Shown here one piece after another: positions 43,004-51,914 of a stretch of DNA of 64,000 nt. Every line of letters begins with the position of its first letter. Within the stretch, counting starts at the first letter, position 1. The notes under the pieces were generated by a model. It was not told the DNA's origin and made no database searches. It saw only the letters and a list, made by a program, of their open reading frames with translations. The position numbers and the translations under genes are program-made. Source of the stretch: Acidobacteriota bacterium (GTDB taxonomy: Bacteria > Acidobacteriota > Terriglobia > Terriglobales > Acidobacteriaceae); the NCBI GenBank assembly GCA_021779935.1, contig JAJXZT010000001.1, forward strand, positions 124,001 through 188,000, given 5' to 3'.

Positions 43004-44254
43004 ATGCATATTAGATTCAGCAGGCTTGCCTTAGTCGCGTGCATTGGGATCGTGTCCTCAATTGCACGCGGCCAGACAACGATATGTGAGGATCCGCATT
43101 ATCGAAACCATCCGCTCTACAGCAAATACTGTTCCGGCGGCAGCTCAGGCGGTACCGACTATGCTCCTGGTGTGAGCGTCTTCAATCCGAAAGGCAGCCT
43201 CGGGGAGCAGACCTACGTTGGGCTCCCCTTCTGGATCCTATATAAGATCGGCACCATGGGGCACACCCACAAGGTGTCCAATCCGGCGAACTCGGCAGAG
43301 CAGCAGGCATACGCTCTCAACGAGCAAGGAGTGAACGCTTATGCCTCGCTGGATTTTGCCGGTGCAGCAAACTACTTCCAGCAGGCGCTGGACAAGTCTC
43401 CGAATGATGCCGTAATTCGCGACAACCTGCAAAAGGCCAATTTGGCAGTGGAGACAAAGCGTGCCTCCGAAGCGCGCCGTGAGGAGCTGGCGCGCAGCCT
43501 CGACCGGCTTGCCGAGGCGGTCCGCGACCCCAAGGTGGTCGAGAACAGTTCCGAGCTTGCCTTCATTGGTTCAGGAAACAGCAATCCAAATGGAAAGAGC
43601 GACGAACTGCAATTCATGCCCGCGCGGCCCTCGACAACCGGCGTGAGTAGTGACCCGAACGTCGTCGATGCGCGGAACATTCCGTCCAGGCTGCCGAAGT
43701 CTGTCGATGACACGCTGGCGCGGGTGTTCCGTGATCTTTCCCCGGATGCCATGTTGCGTCTGCGCATCGGGTGGGAAGCGGTGATGGTGCGCGATTGGAA
43801 GGTTGCGGACGCACTGTTTGAGGATGCGCTCAACCACGATCCAACCAATCCACAGCTTAATCAGTTCCTGAAGTCCTTCCGTACGGCGATGCAGAATCCG
43901 CCGGCGCCGCCTTCGCCGAAGCTGGAAGCAGAAGCAAGAGCTGCGGTGAATAGCAGCAAAGAAGACGAAGAATTGAAGCAGTGGTGGGTGCCAACCCGTC
44001 CGGGGCAGACGATCGATTCAGACCCGGACTGGCGAGAGCAGGCAAGGTTTTTCCGGCAGGAGAGCAATGAGATGTTCGATAAGCTCCTTAAGGAGAACCC
44101 GGTGCCAGCGGCAGTCCCCAGCAAGCCGGCTGGAAGGCTACAAAAGCCTCGATCCTCCGACGTCCAATTTCTCATGGATGTCCCGTCGGGTGAGACGCTC
44201 AAGTCTTCTGCACAACAGCGGAAGACCCGATCCGGCGCGGATATACACAACTGA
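43004..44254 (+). CDS. Secreted TPR-containing protein, unknown function
   Basis: 416 residues from the ATG at 43004 with GGAGAG seven bases upstream. A signal peptide ends at ARGQ. A TPR pair lies at about residues 105-160 (YALNEQGVNAYASLDFAGAANYFQQALDK), a Glu/Arg-rich coiled segment follows, and a second TPR-like unit (VMVRDWKVADALFEDALNHDPT) lies near 255-290. The C-terminus is polar and disordered. It is 30 bases upstream of a second TPR protein, likely in one operon. Exported TPR proteins usually scaffold envelope complexes. Confidence 0.65.
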   Translation: MHIRFSRLALVACIGIVSSIARGQTTICEDPHYRNHPLYSKYCSGGSSGGTDYAPGVSVFNPKGSLGEQTYVGLPFWILYKIGTMGHTHKVSNPANSAEQQAYALNEQGVNAYASLDFAGAANYFQQALDKSPNDAVIRDNLQKANLAVETKRASEARREELARSLDRLAEAVRDPKVVENSSELAFIGSGNSNPNGKSDELQFMPARPSTTGVSSDPNVVDARNIPSRLPKSVDDTLARVFRDLSPDAMLRLRIGWEAVMVRDWKVADALFEDALNHDPTNPQLNQFLKSFRTAMQNPPAPPSPKLEAEARAAVNSSKEDEELKQWWVPTRPGQTIDSDPDWREQARFFRQESNEMFDKLLKENPVPAAVPSKPAGRLQKPRSSDVQFLMDVPSGETLKSSAQQRKTRSGADIHN

Positions 44255-44284
44255 GAATCGATGCGAACTCGCCGGGGGAACTAA

Positions 44285-45574
44285 ATGACTCTGACATATT
44301 CAGGTATTTTGCGAGCTTTGATGTTTTGGGCCTGCCTGCTTGCACCCATCGCTTGCCTCGCGCAAGCCGCACCCCTTGCGCCGCACACTCCGCCCACACC
44401 TGCGGCTACTGCGCCAGCTCACGAGCTGAATGATGCGGCGAAGGAGCCATTCCAAAAGGGCATGCTGGCCGCCCAGCAGCAGGACTATAAGGCGGCAACT
44501 CGCTATTTTCTCGAAGCACAAAAAGCCGATCCGAACGCGTCGCAGATTTGGTACAACCTGGGACTCGCCGAATCAAAGTTGCCAGGCCATGAGCTGCGCG
44601 CAATATCGTGGTTTCAAGCCTATCTTCTAGCCGAACCGCATGCGGTCAATGCCGATGCGGTGAAGCGTTATATTCTGCCGCTGGAAATGGCGTTCGAAAC
44701 TAGATTGAGCAAGCTGCTGGACCGAGTCGAAGAACTTCTTGCTGCGATCACCAAGCAGAATCCACTGCCAAGCACCGGCGACTTCGATCGCGACGTTGCC
44801 GTGCGTGACCTGGCTACTGCCCGAAACCTGCTCGGCGACCAGCAGGCTGCCATCCGAATTCTGGACAATAATTGCGGGGATCTAAGCAGTTGTAGCAAGA
44901 AGTTTGCGGCGGGCTCGCTGGTTGCCTCCTTCGCAAGCGCCGGTGAATTCGACGTAATAGAGAAATTCTGGCCACGAGGAAACACGGCTGCAGCAAGTTA
45001 TGCCATTGAGCAAGGCAACTTCGAGCAAGCTTGGCGAATGTTGGACATCCGGGAGAACAACGGTTTCAATTCCGCGACTTGGGATTTGCTGGCGTGTTCG
45101 GCCGTGGATCGACACGACGAACAAATGCTTGCCCGCCTGATTGAACTCGGCCGACAGACGCCTCTTGAGTCCGATCGGGTTCATCTTGTTGGCCTCCTTG
45201 TCCTCCTCGGAAGGCAAAATGATGCCGAAAAGACCGCCGCCACAATTGCCGAGCCTGAGATGAAGAAGCGGGCCGACAACTTCTTGTCCGGACTAAACTC
45301 GTTTCCGTCCTGGGCGTGCAAGTACGTGGTTTCGTTTGAGGTCTCTAGCTGGCGCCGCAGGTTCCTGGTTACCACGGCGAGAGACGGAGTTGATCTGAGC
45401 CAAGGCTGGCAGCAAGGCGCTCCTCATTTCCTGGATACGCAGCTGCCGGAGTACTTGGAATTTCGACGGCAGTACGAAAACCCGCCTACTTATGCTTCCG
45501 TGAGAGTCCTGGCTACCAGTTTTATGCACCTGGCAGAAAGCTACCGGCAGGTGCATGGTCCTTTCAATCATTGA
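44285..45574 (+). CDS. Secreted TPR-containing protein, unknown function
   Basis: 429 residues with a signal peptide (ALMFWACLLAPIACLAQA). A TPR block at residues about 45-110 (FQKGMLAAQQQDYKAATRYFLEAQ, IWYNLGLAESK) is followed by a long helical region with weaker repeats (AASYAIEQGNFEQAWRMLDIREN). The C-terminal 110 residues are a separate fold. Both this gene and its upstream partner use a less biased codon set than the genes to either side. I infer a periplasmic pair with its neighbour; the role is unknown. Confidence 0.65.
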   Translation: MTLTYSGILRALMFWACLLAPIACLAQAAPLAPHTPPTPAATAPAHELNDAAKEPFQKGMLAAQQQDYKAATRYFLEAQKADPNASQIWYNLGLAESKLPGHELRAISWFQAYLLAEPHAVNADAVKRYILPLEMAFETRLSKLLDRVEELLAAITKQNPLPSTGDFDRDVAVRDLATARNLLGDQQAAIRILDNNCGDLSSCSKKFAAGSLVASFASAGEFDVIEKFWPRGNTAAASYAIEQGNFEQAWRMLDIRENNGFNSATWDLLACSAVDRHDEQMLARLIELGRQTPLESDRVHLVGLLVLLGRQNDAEKTAATIAEPEMKKRADNFLSGLNSFPSWACKYVVSFEVSSWRRRFLVTTARDGVDLSQGWQQGAPHFLDTQLPEYLEFRRQYENPPTYASVRVLATSFMHLAESYRQVHGPFNH

Positions 45575-45731
45575 TGGACGATTGAGTGGAGTAAAACTGC
45601 GGGCCATGACTCACTACGTGAGGTGTGCTGCGTAGAGGTTCAAAAGACCCACTTCTGCCAACAGAAGGTAGATATGGGCACCCTCGGGATACTGGGCGGT
45701 TCTCCATCCCATGCTAAACTCAAGAGATAGC

Positions 45732-47312
45732 ATGATGCAGAAGAGTCTCACCGTAGTGTCTCCGGCAGAAAGCAGTGCCGCAAAGAAACCCGCTGAAGCG
45801 CCGCTTCCCGTACATCCGAAGGTTGGTTTTGTCAGCCTTGGGTGTCCGAAGAACCTGGTGGACAGCGAGGTGATGATGGGCATGTTGTCGTCGGCCGGGG
45901 CGACGATCACTCCGAGCGCGGAAGACGCGGACATCATCGTCGTCAACACCTGTTCGTTCATCAACAGCGCCAAGCAGGAGTCGGTCGATACCATCCTGGA
46001 GATGGCCAACTACAAGACCGAAGGCCGCGCGAAGAAGCTGATCGTCGCCGGATGCCTCGTCGAGCGCTATCGCAACGAAATCCAGAAGAACATTCCCCAA
46101 GTGGACGCCGTCGTCGGTACCGGCGAGTTGGAGGCGATTCTCGCTGCGGCGGGGATTGCTCCGCAGGCCCACGCGCAGGGCGACGCGAACTCTCCATTCA
46201 CCATTCTTAATTCGACGTCGGCATCGCAGTCGCTGAAGTCGGGCGTGTATGAAGACGGCAAGGCCGCTCACGCTCATGCGCGGGCGGAGGGCGAGGCGCG
46301 GGAGCAGGCGGGCCGCTTCTCACGCAGCGAGTGGGACGGCGCGATTGCCGATTTGCCGAACTATCTCTACGACGAAAACACGCCGCGGATTCTGGCGACG
46401 GCGAAGCACTCGGCCTATATCAAGATAGCCGAAGGATGCGATCATCCGTGCGCGTTCTGCATCATTCCACAGTTGCGCGGCAAGTTCCGCTCGCGGCGGT
46501 TTGAGTCGGTGATTACGGAAGCCGAACGGCTGGCGCGGCAGGGCGTGAAAGAAGTTGTGCTGATTGGGCAGGACACAACCTGCTACGGCGAAGACCTCGG
46601 GCTGAAAGACGGGCTGGCGCTGCTGCTGGAAGGGCTGGCGAAAATCGACGGCCTGCGATGGGTGCGGTTCCTCTACGCGTATCCCAACAAGATCACAGGA
46701 CGGCTGCTGGAGACGATTGCGGCGAACGAAAAGATTTGCCCGTACATCGACGTGCCGCTGCAACACGCGTCGCCGTCGGTACTGAAGCGGATGAAGCGCG
46801 GAGCCGGGGCGGAGATTTTCCTGAAGTCGATTGCGAAGATGCGCAAGGCGATCCCGAACCTGACGCTGCGGACATCGTTCATCGTCGGATTCCCGGGCGA
46901 GACAGCGGAAGACTTCGAGGCGCTGTGTGAGTTTGTGAAAGCCGCAGAGTTCGACTGGCTGGGAGTGTTCAGCTACTCGGACGAGGAAGGCTCGCCGGCA
47001 TTCGACCTCGACGCAAAGGTTCCGGAGCGCGAGATTGAACGGCGCAGGAAAAAGCTGATGCAGTTGCAGAAGGCGATCAGCAAGCGCAAGCGCAAGGCGA
47101 CCGTGGGACGCGAGATCGAAGTGATGCTGGAAGGGCCGAGCGAAGAGACGGAGCTGCTATGGGAAGCGCGCTCGCCGGCACACGCGCCGGAGATCGACGG
47201 CAAAGTGTTCGTCAACGACTTCGGGGACTATGAAGACGTCCAGCCGGGAGAGTTCTACCGCGCGGAAGTTGTGGAAGCTCACGACTACGACATTGTGGTG
47301 AGACTGCTCTAG
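45732..47312 (+). CDS. rimO: Ribosomal protein S12 methylthiotransferase
   Basis: 526 residues from the ATG at 45732; an in-frame ATG at 45711 is an alternative. The N-terminal MTTase domain (VGFVSLGCPKNLVDSE, VVNTCSFI, GC) binds the first cluster. The radical SAM motif is CDHPCAFC. The C-terminal TRAM domain begins near SKRKRKATVGREIEV. The enzyme methylthiolates Asp89 of S12. Odd: an extra Ala/Ser-rich stretch of about 55 residues (roughly 150-205) separates the MTTase and radical SAM domains. The underlying DNA includes TCTCCATTCACCATTC, which looks like an inserted intergenic-type repeat. Confidence 0.93.
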   Translation: MMQKSLTVVSPAESSAAKKPAEAPLPVHPKVGFVSLGCPKNLVDSEVMMGMLSSAGATITPSAEDADIIVVNTCSFINSAKQESVDTILEMANYKTEGRAKKLIVAGCLVERYRNEIQKNIPQVDAVVGTGELEAILAAAGIAPQAHAQGDANSPFTILNSTSASQSLKSGVYEDGKAAHAHARAEGEAREQAGRFSRSEWDGAIADLPNYLYDENTPRILATAKHSAYIKIAEGCDHPCAFCIIPQLRGKFRSRRFESVITEAERLARQGVKEVVLIGQDTTCYGEDLGLKDGLALLLEGLAKIDGLRWVRFLYAYPNKITGRLLETIAANEKICPYIDVPLQHASPSVLKRMKRGAGAEIFLKSIAKMRKAIPNLTLRTSFIVGFPGETAEDFEALCEFVKAAEFDWLGVFSYSDEEGSPAFDLDAKVPEREIERRRKKLMQLQKAISKRKRKATVGREIEVMLEGPSEETELLWEARSPAHAPEIDGKVFVNDFGDYEDVQPGEFYRAEVVEAHDYDIVVRLL

Positions 47313-47374
47313 CGACGGCGGAAGTTCCGGTATGATGTGGAGGGCTTTCGCCCTGAGAGGTCCCGTTCAGCACC

Positions 47375-47647
47375 ATGGCGCGTAAGAAAGTCCGCAGCCT
47401 GCAATGTCCTACCTGTAGGAAGATCGTTCTGGCGAGCGATCCGGAATTCCCCTTCTGTAGCGAACGGTGTCGCACCATCGACCTGGGAAGGTGGGCGAGC
47501 GGCGGATACGTGATTTCCACGCCGATCAACGACCCGGAGTCGGGCGGAGAGGCCGAGTATACGGACGGCAAGACGCACGCAGGGAGCCAGAAAAAAGGTT
47601 CGGACGAGATCGGAGAGGGCTTCCATGGCAGCCGAAGACCGCAGTAA
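47375..47647 (+). CDS. yacG: DNA gyrase inhibitor YacG
   Basis: 90 residues with a Cys4 zinc site: CPTC, then FPFCSERCRTIDLGRW, the signature of YacG. A 40-residue Gly- and Ser-rich tail follows. YacG binds GyrB and inhibits gyrase. Its 3' end overlaps pgpA by 23 bases. It is 62 bases downstream of rimO and is probably in the same transcript. Confidence 0.9.
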   Translation: MARKKVRSLQCPTCRKIVLASDPEFPFCSERCRTIDLGRWASGGYVISTPINDPESGGEAEYTDGKTHAGSQKKGSDEIGEGFHGSRRPQ

Positions 47648-48134
47648 ATCCACGGCTCCGACAAAACCGCTGTGGGCGTGGCTGGTGGCGACATTCTTCG
47701 GCGCGGGGACGATGCGGCCCGGTCCGGGGACATGGGGATCGGCGGCCGCGATGCTGTCGTGGGCAGCCGTTGGACACTTTCTGCCGAAAGAATGGCTGAT
47801 CCCGGGCGCGATCCTCTACGCGGCTCTGGCCACCGCCGTTGGGATTCCGGCGGCGACACGTGTGGCACGTGCGTGCGGGAGGAAAGATCCTCAGCATGTG
47901 GTGATCGACGAAGTGGCCGGACAGATGGTGACGCTGATAGGCGCGCCCATGCATTGGATTGCGCTGTTGGCGGGCTTTATACTCTTCCGTGCATTCGACA
48001 TCACCAAACCGCCTCCGATACGGCAACTGGAAAAGTTGCCGGAGGGGACGGGAATCGTGGTGGACGACCTCGGCGCAGGCGTTTATGGGCTGATTGTGAT
48101 GCAGTGCCTGCTGCATTTCGGCATCATCAGGTAG
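47625..48134 (+). CDS. pgpA: Phosphatidylglycerophosphatase A
   Basis: 169 residues. The PgpA fold is recognisable from ATFFGAGTMRPGPGTWGS, VVIDEVAGQMV with the acidic active-site pair, FILFRAFDITKPPPI and DDLGAGVYG. Four hydrophobic helices match an inner-membrane enzyme. It dephosphorylates phosphatidylglycerophosphate to phosphatidylglycerol. It starts within yacG. The other phospholipid genes plsY and gpsA lie a few kilobases downstream. Confidence 0.93.
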   Translation: MAAEDRSKSTAPTKPLWAWLVATFFGAGTMRPGPGTWGSAAAMLSWAAVGHFLPKEWLIPGAILYAALATAVGIPAATRVARACGRKDPQHVVIDEVAGQMVTLIGAPMHWIALLAGFILFRAFDITKPPPIRQLEKLPEGTGIVVDDLGAGVYGLIVMQCLLHFGIIR

Positions 48135-48152
48135 TTGAACGCGGACAGTACA

Positions 48153-49193
48153 ATGACTGATCCAACATCCAGCACTTCTCGAACGCCACACATCGAAAAG
48201 ATCGAGCCGCGCTTCGCCCTGTCAGGCAGCGAGATTCGCATCGTGGGAAAAAACCTTACCCCGGCGGGATTTCAGCGGCCCATCGTCTACTGCAACGGAT
48301 ATGAAGCGTCGCTCAGCTTTGCCACGGACACGGCGATCACGGCGAGGGTTCCGGATGGCGCCACCTCCGGGCCGCTGACGGTGCTGACCGAGCTACCGAG
48401 CAACAGCGTGGAACTGACCGTGGCACGGATGATTGCGGAAGAACTGCATCCCGTGGCGAACCCCGCGGTGGACCTCGCGGGAAATATCTACGCGACGTTT
48501 TCAGGCTCGCGCGGACAGAGCGTTCCGGTATCGATTTACAAGATCGACGGCGAAGACACCGTGCAGCCGTTCGTGACGGACCTGATGAACGCAACCGGGC
48601 TGGCGCTCGACAGCGAAGGCTACCTCTACGTCTCTTCGCGCTACGACGGGACCGTCTATCGCGTGACAGCCAGTGGCACCATGTCCACCTATGCCAAGGG
48701 CATGGGCGTTGCCACCGGGATCGCGTTCGACAACGACCGGAACCTCTATGTTGGCGACCGCAACGGGACGATTTTCAAGATTGGGCGCGACCGCCAGATT
48801 TACGTATTTGCGACGCTTGAGCCGAGTGTTGCGGCCTATCACCTGGCGTTTGGGCCGAATGGAAATCTCTACGTCACCGGGCCCACAACTTCCAGCAATG
48901 ACTGCGTCTACGAGGTCGATCCCCATGGCACTGTAAACGTGTTTTGCCGTGGGCTCGGACGTCCGCAGGGCTTGGCATTCGACCTGGAAGGAAACCTGTA
49001 CGTGGCCGCTTCCTACAAGGGCGAACGGGGAATTCTGCGGGTGACGCCGGCGGGCGAAGTCTCGCTGGCTGTCGCCGGAAACGGCATTGTCGGGATGGCG
49101 TTCGCCCCCGGCAATTCCCTGATTGTGGCGACCACGGACGCCGTGCACCACTTGGCCTGGGGCATCGCCGGCCGGGTGCTGGTGGCCGGCTAG
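48153..49193 (+). CDS. IPT/TIG + NHL-type beta-propeller protein
   Basis: 346 residues from the ATG at 48153; a TTG at 48135 is in frame. Residues 10-95 form an IPT/TIG immunoglobulin-like domain (IEKIEPRFALSGSEIRIVGKNL). The rest is a six-bladed propeller with NHL/SMP-30-like blades, each with LALDSEGYLYVSSR or GIAFDNDRNLYVGD signatures. There is no signal peptide. Such proteins bind ligands or hydrolyse lactones. It sits in the rimO-yacG-pgpA group without functional clue. Confidence 0.8.
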   Translation: MTDPTSSTSRTPHIEKIEPRFALSGSEIRIVGKNLTPAGFQRPIVYCNGYEASLSFATDTAITARVPDGATSGPLTVLTELPSNSVELTVARMIAEELHPVANPAVDLAGNIYATFSGSRGQSVPVSIYKIDGEDTVQPFVTDLMNATGLALDSEGYLYVSSRYDGTVYRVTASGTMSTYAKGMGVATGIAFDNDRNLYVGDRNGTIFKIGRDRQIYVFATLEPSVAAYHLAFGPNGNLYVTGPTTSSNDCVYEVDPHGTVNVFCRGLGRPQGLAFDLEGNLYVAASYKGERGILRVTPAGEVSLAVAGNGIVGMAFAPGNSLIVATTDAVHHLAWGIAGRVLVAG

Positions 49194-49274
49194 CGCCGCC
49201 AAAAAGCCCGCCCCGAGCGGGTGATTTGCCGGCAAGTCACTGCCGGACAAGCGGAAGTCATTTACACTGTCACT

Positions 49275-50522
49275 GTGAATGCTGAGATTATCGCGGTCGG
49301 CTCGGAGCTCTTGACGCCGTATCGCAAGGACACCAATTCCCTTTACCTCACGCAGAAGCTCAACGAGCTCGGCGTCGAGGTCATCTTCAAGAGCATCGTT
49401 GGAGATCATCGCGAACACCTCACCCAGGCGACGCGACAGGCGCTCTCGCGCGTGGATATTGTGATCTTCTCCGGCGGTTTGGGACCGACGGAAGACGACC
49501 TCACTCGCGACTGCGTTGCCGAAGCACTCGGCATCGAGTTGAAACGCAATCCCGAACTGATCGCCGCGCTGTACGCCCGCTTTGCTTCCCGCCGGCTGAA
49601 AATGCCCACGAACAACGAACGGCAGGCAGACATTCTTGCGGACGCGGAGATTCTGAAGAATGACCGTGGCACGGCTCCGGGACAGTGGCTGGAGGCTGAA
49701 TACGACGGGAACAACAAGATCGTAATCCTGCTGCCGGGTCCGCCAAGTGAACTCGAAGCGATGTTCGAAAACGAGTGCCTGCCAAGGCTCGAAGCGGCGC
49801 TGCCGGTGGAATACATCGCCACACGTCAATTGAAGATTGCGATGGTGCCGGAGTCGACGGCGGATCAGCGCGCGGCGGCAATTTACAAGAAGTTTTCCGA
49901 TGTGCAGACGACCATCCTCGCGGCCGGGCCGGGAGAGGTGCAGTTCCACCTGAAGACCCATGCCAAGTCGCAGGAGGCTGCGGAGGAGCGCGTCGACGAA
50001 CTGTCTTCCCTGCTGGAGGAGGAGTTCGCGGAGGAGTGTTTTGCCACATCCGGCGAGACGATGGAGCAGATTGTGGGCTACTACCTCCAGATGCGCAACG
50101 CTACCATCGCCGTAGCGGAATCCTGCACGGGCGGACTGCTGGCGGAGCGGCTGACGCGCGTCAGCGGAAGCTCGCGCTATTTCCTCGGCGGAGCCATCGT
50201 TTATTCCAACGACATGAAGACACACTTTGCCGATGTGCCGCCGCTGATGATCGTGGAACATGGAGCGGTCAGCAAGCAGGTGGCCACGGCGCTGGCAGAG
50301 GGAATCCGCAAGCGGTGCCGGGCAACCTACGGCGTCGGGGTAACGGGCATCGCGGGACCCACGGGCGGCACCGAGGAGAAACCGGTCGGTCTGGTGTATA
50401 TCGCTCTGGCTGATGGAAAGAAGACAGAAGTAGTCGAGCGCAAGTTTCTCGGAGATCGCGAACGGATTCGGCTCTGGGCAACTCAGCAGGCGCTCGACAT
50501 GGTGCGTCGCCGGCTGGTCTAG
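49275..50522 (+). CDS. cinA: CinA-family protein (competence/damage-inducible; NMN amidase domain)
   Basis: 415 residues from a GTG at 49275 (VNAEIIAVGSELLTPYRKD). The N-terminal MoaB-like domain contains FSGGLGPTEDDLT. The C-terminal CinA domain has AVAESCTGGLLAERLTR and GITGIAGP-type GVTGIAGPTGGTEEKP, the NMN deamidase active site. It probably recycles pyridine nucleotides. It is followed closely by thpR and plsY. Confidence 0.93.
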   Translation: MNAEIIAVGSELLTPYRKDTNSLYLTQKLNELGVEVIFKSIVGDHREHLTQATRQALSRVDIVIFSGGLGPTEDDLTRDCVAEALGIELKRNPELIAALYARFASRRLKMPTNNERQADILADAEILKNDRGTAPGQWLEAEYDGNNKIVILLPGPPSELEAMFENECLPRLEAALPVEYIATRQLKIAMVPESTADQRAAAIYKKFSDVQTTILAAGPGEVQFHLKTHAKSQEAAEERVDELSSLLEEEFAEECFATSGETMEQIVGYYLQMRNATIAVAESCTGGLLAERLTRVSGSSRYFLGGAIVYSNDMKTHFADVPPLMIVEHGAVSKQVATALAEGIRKRCRATYGVGVTGIAGPTGGTEEKPVGLVYIALADGKKTEVVERKFLGDRERIRLWATQQALDMVRRRLV

Positions 50523-50637
50523 GGTCTGGTTCCTGAATCATCCCAGCGCGCCCGAAACAATTTGTTTTTCACACGCGAATAGCCGGACCATTTCCACCCG
50601 GCTCAGACAAGGCCACAGGAACTCCTGGCGAACTATC

Positions 50638-51216
50638 ATGCGGCTTTTTGTTGCGCTGGACATCGACGAAGAGATCCGCACCCGGCTGGAGCGGTTCGTG
50701 CGCGAGGTCAAGCCTCTCGCACCGGACATCCGTTTCGTCGGCACGGAGACCTTTCACGTCACACTGAAGTTCCTTGGCGAGACCGGAAAACTTGAGTCGC
50801 TTCAGAGGACTCTGCGCGGGGTCCGTGCCTCGCAATTCAAGCTATCGTTTCGCGATACCGGATTCTTTCCAAACCAGCGGGCGCCGCGGGTTTTCTGGGC
50901 CGGAATTCACGCAGGGCCCGGGTTGGAATCGCTTGCGAATCTCATCGGATGGGCAGTGGCTCCGTTGGGATTTCCGACTGAACCCGGTCCCTACCACCCG
51001 CATCTCACGCTGGCCCGGTCGGGCTCGGGAAATCCGCGCATGCGCTCGCACGAGCGGCCGAACTCAAAGTTTCAACAGCTCCAGGAGCGATTGGCATCGA
51101 TGCCGCAACCCGACTTCGGTACAATGACGGCGCGCGAGTTCTTCCTCTATGAAAGCAGGTTGTCGCCAAGAGGCGCCAGCTACCACAAGCTCGAACGCTA
51201 TGCGCTTGAGCCGTAA
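50638..51216 (+). CDS. thpR: RNA 2',3'-cyclic phosphodiesterase
   Basis: 192 residues with the two HxTx motifs of the 2H phosphoesterases: HVTL (His40) and HLTL (His122), symmetric in the two lobes. The N-terminus MRLFVALDIDEEIR is typical. It opens 2',3'-cyclic phosphates at RNA ends. ATG start, with CAGGAACTCCTGG upstream. It is 27 bases before plsY. Confidence 0.92.
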   Translation: MRLFVALDIDEEIRTRLERFVREVKPLAPDIRFVGTETFHVTLKFLGETGKLESLQRTLRGVRASQFKLSFRDTGFFPNQRAPRVFWAGIHAGPGLESLANLIGWAVAPLGFPTEPGPYHPHLTLARSGSGNPRMRSHERPNSKFQQLQERLASMPQPDFGTMTAREFFLYESRLSPRGASYHKLERYALEP

Positions 51217-51243
51217 CCCTCGACGGAGTCGCGCACAACAATC

Positions 51244-51903
51244 GTGAGTATATCCACCTACATCACCGTCGCCGTCATCTCCTATCTCTTCGGCTCCATC
51301 CCATTTGGCTACATCCTTGTGCGACTGTTCACCGGGTCCGATGTCCGCGACCAGGGGAGCGGCAATATCGGCGCAACCAATGTCGCTCGAACCGGGCGCA
51401 AGGGACTGGCCATCACCACGCTTCTGCTGGATGCGCTGAAGGGATTCATTCCCATCTACCTGATTCACCATGCCGCGACGTCGATCTTCAGTCGTGGCCC
51501 GTCCGGATATTTGCTCACGGCCGGTGACGTTCGTCTTCTGGCGGCGCTGGCGGCTCTCTGCGCAATTACCGGACACATGTACCCGGTGTGGCTGAAGTTC
51601 AAGGGCGGCAAGGGCGTGGCCACGGGGCTGGGCGTATTCGTGGCGCTGGCTCCGAAAGCGGTGCTGGTGGTGCTGGCCGTCTTTGTCGTAATTGTGGCCA
51701 TCACGCGATACGTATCGCTTGGCTCGATTGTCGCGGCCCTGCTGTTTCCGGTGAGTTTCTTTCTCCTCGACCGGCGCCAGGCGACTCCACTGGTGATGAT
51801 GATGATTTCCGCCGTCTCGCTGCTCATCGTGTGGAAGCACAGGCAAAATATTCGTCGGCTGGTTGCCGGCAACGAAAATAAATTCGGCGCAAAGAAAACT
51901 TAG
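51244..51903 (+). CDS. plsY: Acyl-phosphate glycerol-3-phosphate acyltransferase
   Basis: 219 residues from a GTG at 51244. Five transmembrane spans and the PlsY motifs SIPFGY, GSGNIGATNVAR and GHMYPVWLKFKGGKGVATGLG are present. It acylates glycerol-3-phosphate in the first step of phospholipid synthesis. gpsA, which makes the substrate, follows 11 bases later, a natural pair. Confidence 0.96.
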   Translation: MSISTYITVAVISYLFGSIPFGYILVRLFTGSDVRDQGSGNIGATNVARTGRKGLAITTLLLDALKGFIPIYLIHHAATSIFSRGPSGYLLTAGDVRLLAALAALCAITGHMYPVWLKFKGGKGVATGLGVFVALAPKAVLVVLAVFVVIVAITRYVSLGSIVAALLFPVSFFLLDRRQATPLVMMMISAVSLLIVWKHRQNIRRLVAGNENKFGAKKT

Positions 51904-51914
51904 GAGAGAACGTC

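Noticed and set aside
49207-49225. Terminator after the NHL gene
   Set aside because: Only a 5-bp stem (CCCGC/GCGGG) with a weak T tract.
48501-50261. Open frame of 586 codons on the minus strand opposite the NHL and cinA genes
   Set aside because: It lies wholly opposite two well-supported genes and its translation has no recognisable domain; GC-rich antisense frames of this length are expected here.
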